From NCBI RefSeq assembly GCF_000429165.1, contig NZ_AUBI01000002.1:359546-423545 (forward strand): a stretch of DNA of 64,000 nt. The letters run 5' to 3'. The notes under the pieces are model-generated. The model saw only the letters and a program-made list of their open reading frames with translations, was not told the DNA's origin and did no database searches. Numbering within the stretch: the stretch's first letter is position 1; every line of letters starts with the position of its first letter. Position numbers and translations under genes: made by a program. The stretch comes from Acetobacter nitrogenifigens DSM 23921 = NBRC 105050 (GTDB taxonomy: Bacteria > Pseudomonadota > Alphaproteobacteria > Acetobacterales > Acetobacteraceae). Below are positions 9,857 to 18,721 of the stretch, piece after piece.

Positions 9857-10648
9857 TTACCCGCCTGTTACCCCATCGCCGGACCTGCCCGACGCAAGCG
9901 GGGCGGACCGGCTGGCCATCCCCGCGAAACGCTCACTCTCATGTCGCAGCCGCGAAGCCAGCGGCCCCGCCTGCAACGCCGCGTGCACAACACGCTCGCG
10001 GCCAAAAACCTGCCCCAGGGCCGAAGCCGCAAGGGACGCAACCACCGGCAGGTCGCGTGCGCCGGACATAATCCTGGCGCGCTCGTCGACGCTGCCGTCA
10101 GACGCCTGCACGATCACTCCAGCGCGCCGCGCCTCAATCCACTCCCGGACCTTTGCGTAGCCGCATACACTCTGTCCGGCCCTGCGGGCCAGCCCCAGAA
10201 TCTCGGTAAGCCGACGCAGCAATCCGATTTCGATCACTTCGGCCAGATCGGAAGGGACGACAACCTGATCGCGCGCCGCTCTGGCGAAGGCTCCGCGAGT
10301 CCGGGCGGTTTCTAGCACATCCCGCCGAGCGCTCAACCACATTCCCCGTCCGGGCAGCCGCGCGCTGAGATCGGGAACCACGACCCGGTCGGGTCCAACG
10401 ACAAAACGCAGCATCGTTTCCGGCGCACCACGCTCCCGCGTGACGATGCACCGACGCAGCGGCCCTTTTTCATCATCGCCATCGTCGTCGCCACCATCGG
10501 CACCGACGACCTGAGCCGTTGCGTCGCCCTCACCCGAAGATGAGGACTGCGCAGTGCTTATAGCATGGATGTGACGATTTGTCTCATTGGGGTTCGTGCT
10601 CAGAAGAAGCCTCCCCCGACTCGCCAGCAACTTCGGCGCCGTCTTCAC
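9857..10648 (-). CDS. YlxR-type RNA-binding protein (DUF448) with L7Ae-like C-terminal part
   Basis: Proteins of this type sit between nusA and infB in many bacteria. The YlxR/DUF448 core is visible: RRCIVTRERGAPETMLRFVVGPD and LPGRGMWLSARRDVLETA. It is followed by an L7Ae/YlxQ-like segment (LTEILGLARRAGQSVCGYAKVREWI and a V-V-A-S-L-A stretch), so this is the fused alphaproteobacterial form. The ATG at 10648 would overlap the end of nusA by 65 bases. No ATG or GTG lies in frame after the nusA stop until inside the domain, so the real start is uncertain. The Asp/Gly-rich stretch at about residues 46-60 looks like a linker. Confidence 0.8.
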   Translation of the reverse strand: MKTAPKLLASRGRLLLSTNPNETNRHIHAISTAQSSSSGEGDATAQVVGADGGDDDGDDEKGPLRRCIVTRERGAPETMLRFVVGPDRVVVPDLSARLPGRGMWLSARRDVLETARTRGAFARAARDQVVVPSDLAEVIEIGLLRRLTEILGLARRAGQSVCGYAKVREWIEARRAGVIVQASDGSVDERARIMSGARDLPVVASLAASALGQVFGRERVVHAALQAGPLASRLRHESERFAGMASRSAPLASGRSGDGVTGG

Positions 10649-12143
10649 CCTCGAACCAGTGCGCGCGCGCCATCATGATGATCTCGTTGGCCGTTTCCTC
10701 ATCGATCGAGTCGGTCCCGAGGATTTCGATCAGTTCGTCGCCCGCCAGATCGGCCAGATCGTCGAGCGTCTTCACGCCCTTTTCACCAAGCGCCACGAGC
10801 ATCTGGTTGGTGAACGCATTCAGCGCCACGATATCGTCGGACACGCCCAACGCGACGCGCTTGTCGTCCAGTTCCTGCTCTTTCTGCGCCAGATAGGTCT
10901 CCGCACGACGGACGAGTTCCTCGACCACCGAGTCGTCGAAGCCTTCAATGCCGATCAGCTCGTCCTGTTCGGCGTAGGCGAGTTCCTCGATCGTGTTGAA
11001 ACCCTCGGTCACCAGCAGGCCGGCGATGACGTCGTCCACGTCCAGCGCCTCCACGAACAGCGCGGACCGGCGACGGAATTCCTCCTGACGACGCTCCGAC
11101 TCTTCGGCCTCGGTCAGAATATCGATGTCCCAACGCGTCAGCTGGCTCGCCAGACGTACGTTCTGACCGCGACGACCAATGGCGAGGCTGAGCTGCTCGT
11201 CGGGCACCACGACCTCAACTCGGCCGGCCTCTTCGTCCATGACGACCTTCGACACTTCGGCAGGAGCCAGCGCGTTGACCACGAAGGTCGCGGCCTGCGG
11301 GCTCCAAGGAATGATGTCGATCTTCTCGCCCTGCAGCTCCGCGACAACGGCCTGCACGCGCGACCCCCTCATGCCGACGCAAGCGCCGACCGGATCGATG
11401 GAGGCGTCTCGGGAAATGACAGCCATCTTGGCGCGCGAGCCCGGATCGCGGGCCACGGCCTTGATCTCGATGATGCCGTCATAGATTTCCGGCACTTCCT
11501 GCGCGAACAGCTTCGCAAGAAACGCAGGGTGGGTGCGGGAAAGGAAAATCTGCGGGCCGCGCGGCTCGTCACGCACATCGTAGATGTAGGCGCGCACGCG
11601 GTCGGAGTTGCGGAACGCCTCGCGCGGGATCAACTCGTCGCGACGCAGCAGCGCCTCGGCGGAGCCGATCTCGACCATGAGGTTGCCGTACTCGGTGCGC
11701 TTGACCGTTCCATTGACGATCTCGCCCACGCGATCCTTGAATTCGTCATACTGGCGCTTGCGCTCATACTCACGCACGCGCTGCACGATCACCTGCTTGG
11801 CGGTCTGCGCGGAGATACGACCGAAATCGATCGGCGGGAGCGGATCGACAAGATGCTCGCCCAGCTGGATTTCCGGCTTGAACTTGCGCGCGATATGCAG
11901 CGGGATCTGCGTCTCTTCGTTCTCGACGACCTCAACCGCCTCGGTCCAGCGCGACAGACGAACCTCGCCCGAACGACGATCGATCGTCGCGCGGATGTCC
12001 TTCTCGTGACCGTATTTGGCGCGACCGGCTTTCTGGATGGCCTGCTCCATCGCCTCGAGAACCTCGTCGCGATCGATCAGCTTTTCACGCGCGACGGCGT
12101 CGGCCACCAGCAGCAGCTCAGGACGGGAAACGGAGGTGTCCAT
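10584..12143 (-). CDS. nusA: Transcription termination/antitermination factor NusA
   Basis: NusA binds RNA polymerase and nascent RNA and modulates pausing, termination and rRNA antitermination. The 519-residue protein shows the N-terminal RNAP-binding domain, an S1 domain (IVNGTVKRTEYGNLMVEIGSAEA region), two KH domains (GACVGMRGSRVQAVV and LAIGRRGQNVRLASQL), and two C-terminal acidic helix-hairpin-helix repeats (about 350-500), ending in a Glu/Ser-rich tail. It follows rimP in the operon with about 95 bases between them. NusA commonly autoregulates this operon through leader terminators, which is relevant to the hairpin at the front of rimP. Confidence 0.96.
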   Translation of the reverse strand: MDTSVSRPELLLVADAVAREKLIDRDEVLEAMEQAIQKAGRAKYGHEKDIRATIDRRSGEVRLSRWTEAVEVVENEETQIPLHIARKFKPEIQLGEHLVDPLPPIDFGRISAQTAKQVIVQRVREYERKRQYDEFKDRVGEIVNGTVKRTEYGNLMVEIGSAEALLRRDELIPREAFRNSDRVRAYIYDVRDEPRGPQIFLSRTHPAFLAKLFAQEVPEIYDGIIEIKAVARDPGSRAKMAVISRDASIDPVGACVGMRGSRVQAVVAELQGEKIDIIPWSPQAATFVVNALAPAEVSKVVMDEEAGRVEVVVPDEQLSLAIGRRGQNVRLASQLTRWDIDILTEAEESERRQEEFRRRSALFVEALDVDDVIAGLLVTEGFNTIEELAYAEQDELIGIEGFDDSVVEELVRRAETYLAQKEQELDDKRVALGVSDDIVALNAFTNQMLVALGEKGVKTLDDLADLAGDELIEILGTDSIDEETANEIIMMARAHWFEGEDGAEVAGESGEASSEHEPQ

Positions 12144-12237
12144 GACTCTTCAGCACTCCACACACAGACCGAACGGCCCAAATTCATACATCCGGAGACG
12201 CACCGCAGTCACGGCCAAGCCTCCGGTCGCCCGGGTT

Positions 12238-12852
12238 TCAGTGCCGACGGGCGCCCGGCTTCTTCTGACGACCGCGCCCTGTGGGCGCTGCCGATGAACT
12301 CACGTCCTCAGACGTCTCGGCCTCGCCCTCAGGCTCAACGCCAGCCTCGCGCTGCGCCGCATCGATGAGCGCATCGGTGAGAATCAGCTTGGCCTTGCGC
12401 AGTTCCGCGAAAGGCAGAACCACCTCACTACCGTCGTCCAGCCGCAAACGGCCGCCAGCCTCATCGCCCCCAAGCACGACACCCGAGAAACGACGACGAC
12501 CGTTGACGGGGATATTGACTTCCGCCTTCGCGAGGTGCCCGGCGAAGCGCACCCAGTCCTTGACGCGCGTCAACGGACGATCAATGCCCGCCGAGGACAC
12601 TTCAAGGGTCCAGTTGCCTGGAATCGGGTCCTCGACGTCGAGGACGGCTCCGACCGCATGGCTGATCTGTTCACAGTCATCCACAGTGATTTGCGAGCCG
12701 TCCGCACGATCCGCCATGATCTGAACCGTTGGCACGTCACGACCGAGCACGGCGACGCGCACGATTTCGTACCCGAGATCGACGAGCGTCGGCGCGATAA
12801 GAGCCGCGATTCGCGTCTCAAGACCAGTATGCGTAGAGAGATCTTCGTCCAA
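12238..12852 (-). CDS. rimP: Ribosome maturation factor RimP
   Basis: RimP is needed for 30S subunit assembly. The conserved core is clear: [26 protein letters not shown], then [16 protein letters not shown], the [20 protein letters not shown] motif, and the C-terminal SH3-like [26 protein letters not shown] Ser/Arg/Lys tail ends the protein. The frame is open to a TTG at 12942, but an intrinsic-terminator hairpin occupies 12851-12880. I therefore place the start at the TTG at 12852, just at the end of that T-tract, giving about 204 residues; the start is uncertain and no good Shine-Dalgarno is seen there. It is the first gene of the nusA operon and is divergent from the membrane-protein cassette at 13 kb. 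Confidence 0.88.
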   Translation of the reverse strand: MDEDLSTHTGLETRIAALIAPTLVDLGYEIVRVAVLGRDVPTVQIMADRADGSQITVDDCEQISHAVGAVLDVEDPIPGNWTLEVSSAGIDRPLTRVKDWVRFAGHLAKAEVNIPVNGRRRFSGVVLGGDEAGGRLRLDDGSEVVLPFAELRKAKLILTDALIDAAQREAGVEPEGEAETSEDVSSSAAPTGRGRQKKPGARRH

Positions 12853-12880
12853 AACAAAAAAGGCGGCCAAAACGGCCACC
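12851..12880 (-). terminator. Intrinsic terminator hairpin in the rimP leader/start region (possible attenuator)
   Basis: Reading the minus strand, GGTGGCC, loop GTTTT, GGCCGCC is followed by TTTTTTGTTTT: a 7-bp GC stem with one G-U pair and a long T-tract. It lies between any promoter in the divergent intergenic region and the rimP coding core, so it could terminate the operon transcript early. NusA-controlled leader terminators are known in front of rimP-nusA-infB operons in other bacteria; that it works so here is an inference. Confidence 0.65.
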
Positions 12881-13084
12881 CCCCAAAAAGCGGAAGATGA
12901 AAGGAATTGCGTCAATGTAGGCGATAAGTCCTCCAACCGCAAGAACCATCCGCCGGACGAGCAGCCCCGAGACTTAAAGCGCCGTGAACGTTGGTGAATG
13001 AGATTCGCTTCGATACGTCACGTTACGCCCATTTTAGAGGTAAATCCCTTGCGCCTTCCGGGGGCAAGATGTCTCATAAGCGCC

Positions 13085-13672
13085 ATGAATCAGGGCCCCG
13101 ACCCCCTTCGCGAATTACAACCGCAGACCGAGGCGAACTCGTCCGGGTTGCGTGTGCTCGTCGCGGCGGTCGCGGGCATCACGCTGATCGCTGGCGGCGG
13201 CGCGTGGCTAAACCACTCCAGTTCGCCCACCGCGCAGCAGCAGGGGCAGGAAAAAACGGCGCAGCCCGCCGGGCGACAGCTCACCTTCGGCGCGGAATTC
13301 GCGCTGATCGCGCCTGAACATGCAGAGCAGGCGCTGCAAAACGCTGGATATTCCGCCAGTGATCAGGCGCGAATCCTCGCAGGAATCAAGCGGCGTGAAT
13401 ATCGACTGGTCACGATGCCCATCTTCGACGCCAGCGGAGCGGGCGGCGTAGTGTCGGTTCAATCAGGCGTCGTGACGAAAATGGTCACGTTGTCGCAGAA
13501 TCCTGTGTCCGTCGTTCTCCCGATCCTTATCAGCGGCGAAGTGCAGATATCCCCCGTGTCGGACCCCGGCGTGACGGGCATGCAGCCTGGCGCGCTGACG
13601 GTGCTCGGGCCGACGCTGCTGCCGACCATTCATCGCGACGAGTACCTGACCATGACCGTGGTCGCGCAATGA
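13085..13672 (+). CDS. Single-pass membrane protein of unknown function, AAA+ cassette gene 1
   Basis: I do not recognise a family. The 195-residue product has a short charged N-terminus, one hydrophobic segment at about 23-43 (LVAAVAGITLIAGGGAWL), then a Ser/Gln-rich linker and a mostly beta-predicted outer part of about 130 residues, so it is likely anchored in the inner membrane with its bulk outside the cytoplasm. I chose the ATG at 13085; the frame is open further upstream but that part looks non-coding. The gene lies 107 bases before a membrane-anchored ClpB-like ATPase and a third membrane protein on the same strand, suggesting one complex. The outer part contains GEVQISPVSDPGVTG but no known catalytic motif. 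Confidence 0.6.
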   Translation: MNQGPDPLRELQPQTEANSSGLRVLVAAVAGITLIAGGGAWLNHSSSPTAQQQGQEKTAQPAGRQLTFGAEFALIAPEHAEQALQNAGYSASDQARILAGIKRREYRLVTMPIFDASGAGGVVSVQSGVVTKMVTLSQNPVSVVLPILISGEVQISPVSDPGVTGMQPGALTVLGPTLLPTIHRDEYLTMTVVAQ

Positions 13673-13779
13673 ACGCGGTGTTCCATTGAGCTTTTCACGC
13701 TGCATCATTGCTTGGACGTACGAGGCCGCCGCGCCGCGCGACCCGATGATTCTGCGCCGCAAGACCGGGATAATATGAT

Positions 13780-15051
13780 ATGAAGGGCCTGCTTCCCGCG
13801 CTTAACCGGTTCATGCCGGTTATGATGGTCATCTTTCTGATACTGGCCAGTCTTCAGGCTGCGGCGAGCCTGCATCTTTCGCTCGCCAGCCTCGACCATT
13901 TCATGAAATGGTGCGAGCCCGCGTGGCCGGTGCTGGCGGCTGTCGGCGGATTTTTTACCATTGCGGGACTGTTGTTCGAAACGCGCGCCGAGCGAATGGC
14001 GCGTCGCGGGCTTCTTCGCAGACGGGGGTGGATGATGGACGTTCTGGCTCGACTGACCAACCGCAACGCTCTTGAAGAAATGATGGCCCGAGAACAGCGG
14101 GAAACGACCATCGACGCCGAGGAGCTGGCCGCCAATCTGCGCGCCCGCGTCATCGGGCAGGATCAGGTCTGCGAGGATATGGCGGGTCAGCTCCGCCGCC
14201 GCCTCGCCCTACAGGTGCGCGGCAAGCCTGTCGGGATCTTCCTGCTGGCCGGACCTCCAGGCACAGGCAAGACATACCTCGCCAAACAGCTCGCCAAACA
14301 GCTCGAGCGCCCGCTGCTGCATTTCGACATGACGCAGATGAGCAGCCCGCACGCCGCGACGCAGCTTTTCGGTTCGCCCAAGGGTTATGTGGGCTCCGAT
14401 ACCTACGGCAAGCTGACCGGCGGTCTGAAGGAAAAGCCGGACGCGGTCGTGTTGCTTGACGAAATCGAGAAGGCGCATCCCGACGTCTTCAAGAAATTCC
14501 TCACGGCGTGGAACGACGGACACGTCACGGAGGCGTCCACGGGCGCTCAAGTCTCCACGGTGCGGGCGATCTTCGTCCTGACCTCCAACATCGCGACCGA
14601 GGCGCTGACCGAAATCGCAGATCGCTTGGTCGACGATCCGGATCGCATGCGCGCGGAATCGGTCGAAGCGCTGCGTCAGGCCGGATTCGCGCCGGAAGTG
14701 CTGAACCGCCTGGATCGCATTTTCGTCTTCCGAGCCCTCAAAGGACTCGATATCGCCCGCGTCTCCGCGCTCGAAATCGAGACGATGATCGAGAGCTATG
14801 GCCTGAAGGTTGAGACCGGCGGCATCGATCCAGCGTTGCTGATCGACGTGATGCGCAGACAGAGCCGCATGGGCGACGCCGCCTCTGCGCGCGACCTTGT
14901 GCGCTCGATCGAAGACATGATCAGCGAATCCCTTATCGTCGCGCGACAGCAGGGCGCAAAGATGGTGCGCATCGTCAAAGAAGATGAAGGCGTCACGGCG
15001 CAGATTGCCGCCGACCCTGTTTCTCCCAATCGCGCCTATCTGACGCCCTGA
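13780..15051 (+). CDS. Membrane-anchored single-domain ClpB/AAA-2-like ATPase
   Basis: A 423-residue AAA+ protein with two N-terminal hydrophobic segments (about 12-32 and 48-66) and an Arg-rich membrane-proximal stretch (68-85). One ATPase domain of the Clp/Hsp100 D2 type follows: VIGQDQV (124-130), Walker A GPPGTGKT (158-165), the GSPKGYVGSDTYGKLT pore-region analogue (198-213), Walker B VVLLDEIEKAH (223-233), sensor-1 TSN (268-270) and NRLDRIFVF (309-317). A ClpB-like C-terminal small domain ends the protein. True ClpB/ClpA have two ATPase rings and no membrane anchor, so this is an unusual membrane-tethered unfoldase-like protein. It sits between two membrane proteins of unknown function. 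The substrate is unknown. Confidence 0.8.
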   Translation: MKGLLPALNRFMPVMMVIFLILASLQAAASLHLSLASLDHFMKWCEPAWPVLAAVGGFFTIAGLLFETRAERMARRGLLRRRGWMMDVLARLTNRNALEEMMAREQRETTIDAEELAANLRARVIGQDQVCEDMAGQLRRRLALQVRGKPVGIFLLAGPPGTGKTYLAKQLAKQLERPLLHFDMTQMSSPHAATQLFGSPKGYVGSDTYGKLTGGLKEKPDAVVLLDEIEKAHPDVFKKFLTAWNDGHVTEASTGAQVSTVRAIFVLTSNIATEALTEIADRLVDDPDRMRAESVEALRQAGFAPEVLNRLDRIFVFRALKGLDIARVSALEIETMIESYGLKVETGGIDPALLIDVMRRQSRMGDAASARDLVRSIEDMISESLIVARQQGAKMVRIVKEDEGVTAQIAADPVSPNRAYLTP

Positions 15052-15073
15052 CACGATGGCTCCGATCTGATCC

Positions 15074-16057
15074 ATGTCCGCCGCTTCACGTTTATGGGTT
15101 CGCGCGCCTCTGTGGCGAACGGCCCTCTTCGCGACCATCTTCTTTACGATCGTCGCGCTGTTTTACCCGGCTGCCTGGCTGTTGCGCGTGGTTCCCCGCC
15201 TCCAGACCGTCACGCATTACATTGACCATATGCTTGGTCGCGACGCCCCAGCCGCGCCCGCCGCCGATGGCGACGACTCCGGCGGGAGCGGAGCGGCGGC
15301 GCCCGGTCCGGGCGGCGGTCCCGGCGCGCAGTCCGGCGGCGTGCCCGCAACGTCGTCTGCGCCGCCCATCGACACAGACCTGCACGACATCGTTCCCTTC
15401 GCCGGGCGTCAGTTGCCGCTCCCAGCAGGAACATGGCATCCGGTCCTGTCGACGCAGATCGGCGCACATGGCGAGATACTCAGCAACGTGTTCGTGCGCA
15501 CGGACCGCGGCGTCGTCACCGGCGTGGTCATCGCCAGCGCAAGCACCGCGGCTATACCCAAGGACCAATCCGGCCCGCTGCAACCCACGTGCCATGACGA
15601 CGCCGCGTATATGAATCGCCTGACCACGCCAGCGCCCGGCGTGACGGACTGCCTGTCCACCGGACCGATGATGCTCGGCCCTAACGTCACCGTTCCTGCG
15701 CCGGACCTTAATCTCGCCTTCGAGCGACTGCGTGTGCTCGGCTTCCCGATGCCTACGGTCATGGTGGTGGCGACGTGGGCGCACATCGTCCGGGGCAAGG
15801 ACGGCAGCGTCAATCTTCAGGCCGTGGCGACAGCCATCAGTCCGGCGGAACGGGGCGAGACGAAGCTGAGCACCATTCTCGCCGACTGGTCGAAACAGGG
15901 CATCGGGCTGTCACCGTTCGCGGGCCGCTTCGTCAAGCAGGTGAACGACTGGATCGTCGCGTGGTCCCCGACATTGCTCAACGGCTATAACGGTAAACTG
16001 CAGCCGAGCGACGACCCGCGCCCAGGCTCCAAGGACCCCGGATATCACGAAGGTTGA
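15074..16057 (+). CDS. Membrane-anchored protein of unknown function, AAA+ cassette gene 3
   Basis: I do not recognise a family. The 327-residue product has one hydrophobic segment at about 17-40, then a long low-complexity Gly/Ala/Pro/Ser linker (about 56-98, including GPGGGPGAQSGG), then a globular part of about 220 residues with two Cys (in QPTCHDDAAY and TDCLSTGP) that could form a disulfide outside the cytoplasm. It starts 22 bases after the AAA+ gene and is probably translated with it. The linker and topology suggest a protein that reaches across the periplasm. No enzyme motif is visible. The gene ends inside a strong hairpin that likely terminates the cassette. Confidence 0.6.
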   Translation: MSAASRLWVRAPLWRTALFATIFFTIVALFYPAAWLLRVVPRLQTVTHYIDHMLGRDAPAAPAADGDDSGGSGAAAPGPGGGPGAQSGGVPATSSAPPIDTDLHDIVPFAGRQLPLPAGTWHPVLSTQIGAHGEILSNVFVRTDRGVVTGVVIASASTAAIPKDQSGPLQPTCHDDAAYMNRLTTPAPGVTDCLSTGPMMLGPNVTVPAPDLNLAFERLRVLGFPMPTVMVVATWAHIVRGKDGSVNLQAVATAISPAERGETKLSTILADWSKQGIGLSPFAGRFVKQVNDWIVAWSPTLLNGYNGKLQPSDDPRPGSKDPGYHEG

Positions 16058-16076
16058 TATCCGACGTCCCGGAGCC
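16025..16076. terminator. Large hairpin over the end of the AAA+ cassette
   Basis: A perfect 9-bp stem (16039-16047 with 16055-16063, arm CGGATATCA) spans the stop codon of the third cassette gene. It is extended by outer pairs GGCTCC/GGAGCC at 16025-16030 and 16071-16076. It lies between the convergent cassette and LysR genes and may terminate from both sides. There is no T-tract. Confidence 0.45.
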
Positions 16077-16093
16077 AGCCGTTTAAGGCCGGA

Positions 16094-16990
16094 TCACTCC
16101 GATCGAAGAATCGAACTCGAGATTTCCACGAGAAAATCCAGCACGGTCCGGGTGCGAAGCGGGAGCGTGCGAGGGCCGGTGTGGACGGCGTAAAGCGGCA
16201 TAGGCGGCACGTCCCAGCTTGGAAGCACCCGGATCAATTCGCCTGAGGCAATCTGATCCCGGACCTGAAATTCAGGCAGAAGCCCAACGCCGACGCCCGC
16301 GCTCACCGCATGAAGCGCAGCTTCGCTACTGTTCGCGCGAAATACGGTGTGCGGCGCGACCACGCTTTCTTCGCCGTTGTTCGAGAAATGCCAGTCCTGA
16401 CGCCCGCCGCCGTATGTGTAGACGACGCAATGCTGGTCTGCGAGGTCGCGCGGGTGCTCAAGTTCTCCGCGTGGCGTGAAATGCTTCGCGGACGCGACAA
16501 GAGCGCGGTGCACCGATCCAAGTTTGCGCGCAATCAGCGATCCCTCGGCGATTTCGCCCACGCGGATCGCAAGATCGAGGCCTTCCTCGACCAGATCGCC
16601 AAAGCCGTCGCGCATCACCAGCTCGACGGAGAGCTCAGGCTGACGTTGCAGCAACTCGTTGATGCGCGTCGTCAGATAAAGACCGAACGCCGTCGTGACG
16701 CCAAGGCGGACCAGCCCCGACACCGAAGCGCGACGTCGCCCGAGCACGGTCTCCGCCGTCTCCAGAATTTCCAGCACTTCGTAAGCGTGAGGAAGGAGGC
16801 TGCGACCATCTTCGGTCATCATCAGACTTCGCGTCGTCCGCGCGAACAGCGTCGTGCCGTAATGCGATTCGAGCAACGCGATGTGACGCGAAATTGTCGG
16901 CTGGCTGGCGCCCGTCTCGCGGGACACCGCAGAAAAGGAGCCGGTGGCGGCGACGCGTACGAAACTGTGTAAAGCTGAAAGAAGATCCAT
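16094..16990 (-). CDS. LysR-family transcriptional regulator
   Basis: A 298-residue LysR protein. The N-terminal winged helix-turn-helix is clear (LLSALHSFVRVAATGSFSAVSRETGASQPTISRHIALLE, about 3-41), followed by the linker helix and a two-lobe effector-binding domain (about 90-295) containing LDLAIRVGEI. It lies just downstream of the amino-acid ABC transporter on the same strand but 130 bases away, and is convergent with the AAA+ cassette. The target is not evident: no divergently transcribed gene shares its promoter. In sequence style it resembles the DsdC/YafC-like group of LysR proteins. Confidence 0.88.
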   Translation of the reverse strand: MDLLSALHSFVRVAATGSFSAVSRETGASQPTISRHIALLESHYGTTLFARTTRSLMMTEDGRSLLPHAYEVLEILETAETVLGRRRASVSGLVRLGVTTAFGLYLTTRINELLQRQPELSVELVMRDGFGDLVEEGLDLAIRVGEIAEGSLIARKLGSVHRALVASAKHFTPRGELEHPRDLADQHCVVYTYGGGRQDWHFSNNGEESVVAPHTVFRANSSEAALHAVSAGVGVGLLPEFQVRDQIASGELIRVLPSWDVPPMPLYAVHTGPRTLPLRTRTVLDFLVEISSSILRSE

Positions 16991-17122
16991 TGGACATGCC
17001 GCGGCGAGAGGAAATGTGTCCTATCGTGTCCGCTTCCGTATTCATACACAATATGAAGATATGAGAGACCGGCATGCCAAAAACGCAATGGCTGCGTTCA
17101 TGCAGCATAGCGACACCGGAGA

Positions 17123-18721
17123 TCAGCGCCGCCCCAGTCCCTTGCGCTCGCTGACCGCCAGCCGTTTCTCAGCCATGCGCGCCAGCCTTACGAAGGGCAG
17201 GCCGAGCAGCAGATACGCCGCGCCGACCATCAGACCGGTGCCGAAATAATCGAAATAGGTCGAGGACAACCGGACATATGTCTGGCTCAACTCGGTCAGG
17301 GTGATGATGCTGACCAGAGACGAATCTTTCAGGAGCGAGATAAAGTCGTTGGTCATCACCGGCACGACGACGCGGAAGGCCTGCGGCACCACGACATACC
17401 GTAGAGCCTGAGCGTGGGTCATGTTGAGCGCTGTAGCCGCCTCCATCTGCCCCCTCGCCACGGATTGCAGACCGGCGCGGTAATTCTCCGCCTCATAAGC
17501 TGCGTAGTTCAGGCCAAGGCCGAGCACGCCCGCGACGAAAGGCGAGAGCCGGATGCCGATGCCCGGCAGACCATAGAAAATGAACAGGATCTGGATCAGC
17601 AGCGGGGTTCCGCGGATAATCTCGACATAGAGCGTCGCAAGGGAGGCGAGCCATGTCGGCCCATAGCGCCGCGTCAACGCCAGCGCGAGGCCTAGCCCTA
17701 CGGCGAGCACCATGGCGCAGGCCGAAACCGCAAGCGTCAGCGCCGCGCCGCGCGCGAGAAGCGGCAGGAAGCCGACGTAACGATAGAACCGCGCCTCCCA
17801 CCCCGGCGTCGGAGCGGTGGCGGCGAGATAGCGTTCCCACTCGGTCGGCGCGATATTGGGGTTGGTGCGGTCGCCCGTCCACTCCACCATTTCCGGCGTC
17901 CACAGGTTCCAGCGGGCCAAAATGCGGTGTAGCGCCCCATCGGCGACCATGTCCTGCAGCGCCTGATCGACGCGGCGCCGGAGTTCCTGATTGGCGCCCT
18001 TCTTGAACGCCACGCCGTAGGCGAGATGACCGATCGGGGGACCGACGATCCGCAACGCCGGATCGGCCTCGCCATAATAAAGCGCGATCGGACCGTCGAG
18101 CAGTACGGCGTCGAGGCGCCCATCCTTCAGGTCCGAGAACGCGTTCGATTCCTCGTCATAGGAACTCAGCTTCACGTCGGACCGATCACGCAGCATCCGT
18201 TCCGCCAGCGTGTCCTTGATCGTGCCGACCGCATGCCCGCCCAGACGCTCGAACGAATCCAGACCAGCCTGATCCCGGCGTACGACGATACGCTCCGCCG
18301 TCACGTAATAGGGGCGGCTGAAATCCAGCGCCTCCATATGCTCGGGCGTCATTTCGATCCCGTCGGCGACCATTTCGTAGAAGCCGCGCTGCAATCCGGG
18401 GATCAGGCCGTCCCAATCGTTCTGAACGAACTGGGTATCGCGTGACAGACGACGACCGATTTCGGCCATGATGTCGTATTCGAACCCGACCATCCGGGTC
18501 TGTTCGGCCGGATCGTGAAACGTGAAGGGCACGTTGGCCGTGCCGTCGGAAGCCCAGCGCAGGGGCGCTTCGGCCCGGGCGACCGGGCTCAACGCCAGAA
18601 AAACCGTGGAGGCGAACAGCAGCCCTACAACCGGAATCCGACCACAGGCGATCAAACGGCTGGCCAAGCAAACGAACCGACGGAACGTCTGGCGGGACAC
18701 AAGACAGGCGGCAACCGTCAC
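17123..18721 (-). CDS. Polar amino-acid ABC transporter: substrate-binding protein fused to permease
   Basis: A 532-residue fusion. After an N-terminal hydrophobic segment (about 25-50), residues 50-290 form a family-3 periplasmic binding domain (DGTANVPFTFHD, GFEYDIMAEIG, DGLIPGLQRGFYEMVADGIEMTPE, ALDFSRPYY). Residues about 310-530 are a HisM/GlnP-type permease, with the EAA-type loop seen as EAATALNMTHAQALRYVVVPQAFRVV. Such fusions keep the binding domain tethered to the translocator. The start is a GTG overlapping the ATPase stop as GTGA, so binding protein, permease and ATPase form a compact two-gene system. The substrate is likely a polar amino acid; which one cannot be told. Confidence 0.9.
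   Translation of the reverse strand: MTVAACLVSRQTFRRFVCLASRLIACGRIPVVGLLFASTVFLALSPVARAEAPLRWASDGTANVPFTFHDPAEQTRMVGFEYDIMAEIGRRLSRDTQFVQNDWDGLIPGLQRGFYEMVADGIEMTPEHMEALDFSRPYYVTAERIVVRRDQAGLDSFERLGGHAVGTIKDTLAERMLRDRSDVKLSSYDEESNAFSDLKDGRLDAVLLDGPIALYYGEADPALRIVGPPIGHLAYGVAFKKGANQELRRRVDQALQDMVADGALHRILARWNLWTPEMVEWTGDRTNPNIAPTEWERYLAATAPTPGWEARFYRYVGFLPLLARGAALTLAVSACAMVLAVGLGLALALTRRYGPTWLASLATLYVEIIRGTPLLIQILFIFYGLPGIGIRLSPFVAGVLGLGLNYAAYEAENYRAGLQSVARGQMEAATALNMTHAQALRYVVVPQAFRVVVPVMTNDFISLLKDSSLVSIITLTELSQTYVRLSSTYFDYFGTGLMVGAAYLLLGLPFVRLARMAEKRLAVSERKGLGRR

Noticed and set aside
7340..10315. Long plus-strand open frame (991 codons) opposite infB and ylxR
   Set aside because: It is antisense to firmly identified genes, is rich in Arg/His/Asp, has no family motifs, and is explained by the high GC and codon bias of the minus-strand genes.
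10587..12368. Long plus-strand open frame opposite nusA
   Set aside because: Antisense to nusA, with composition typical of a shadow frame and no motifs.
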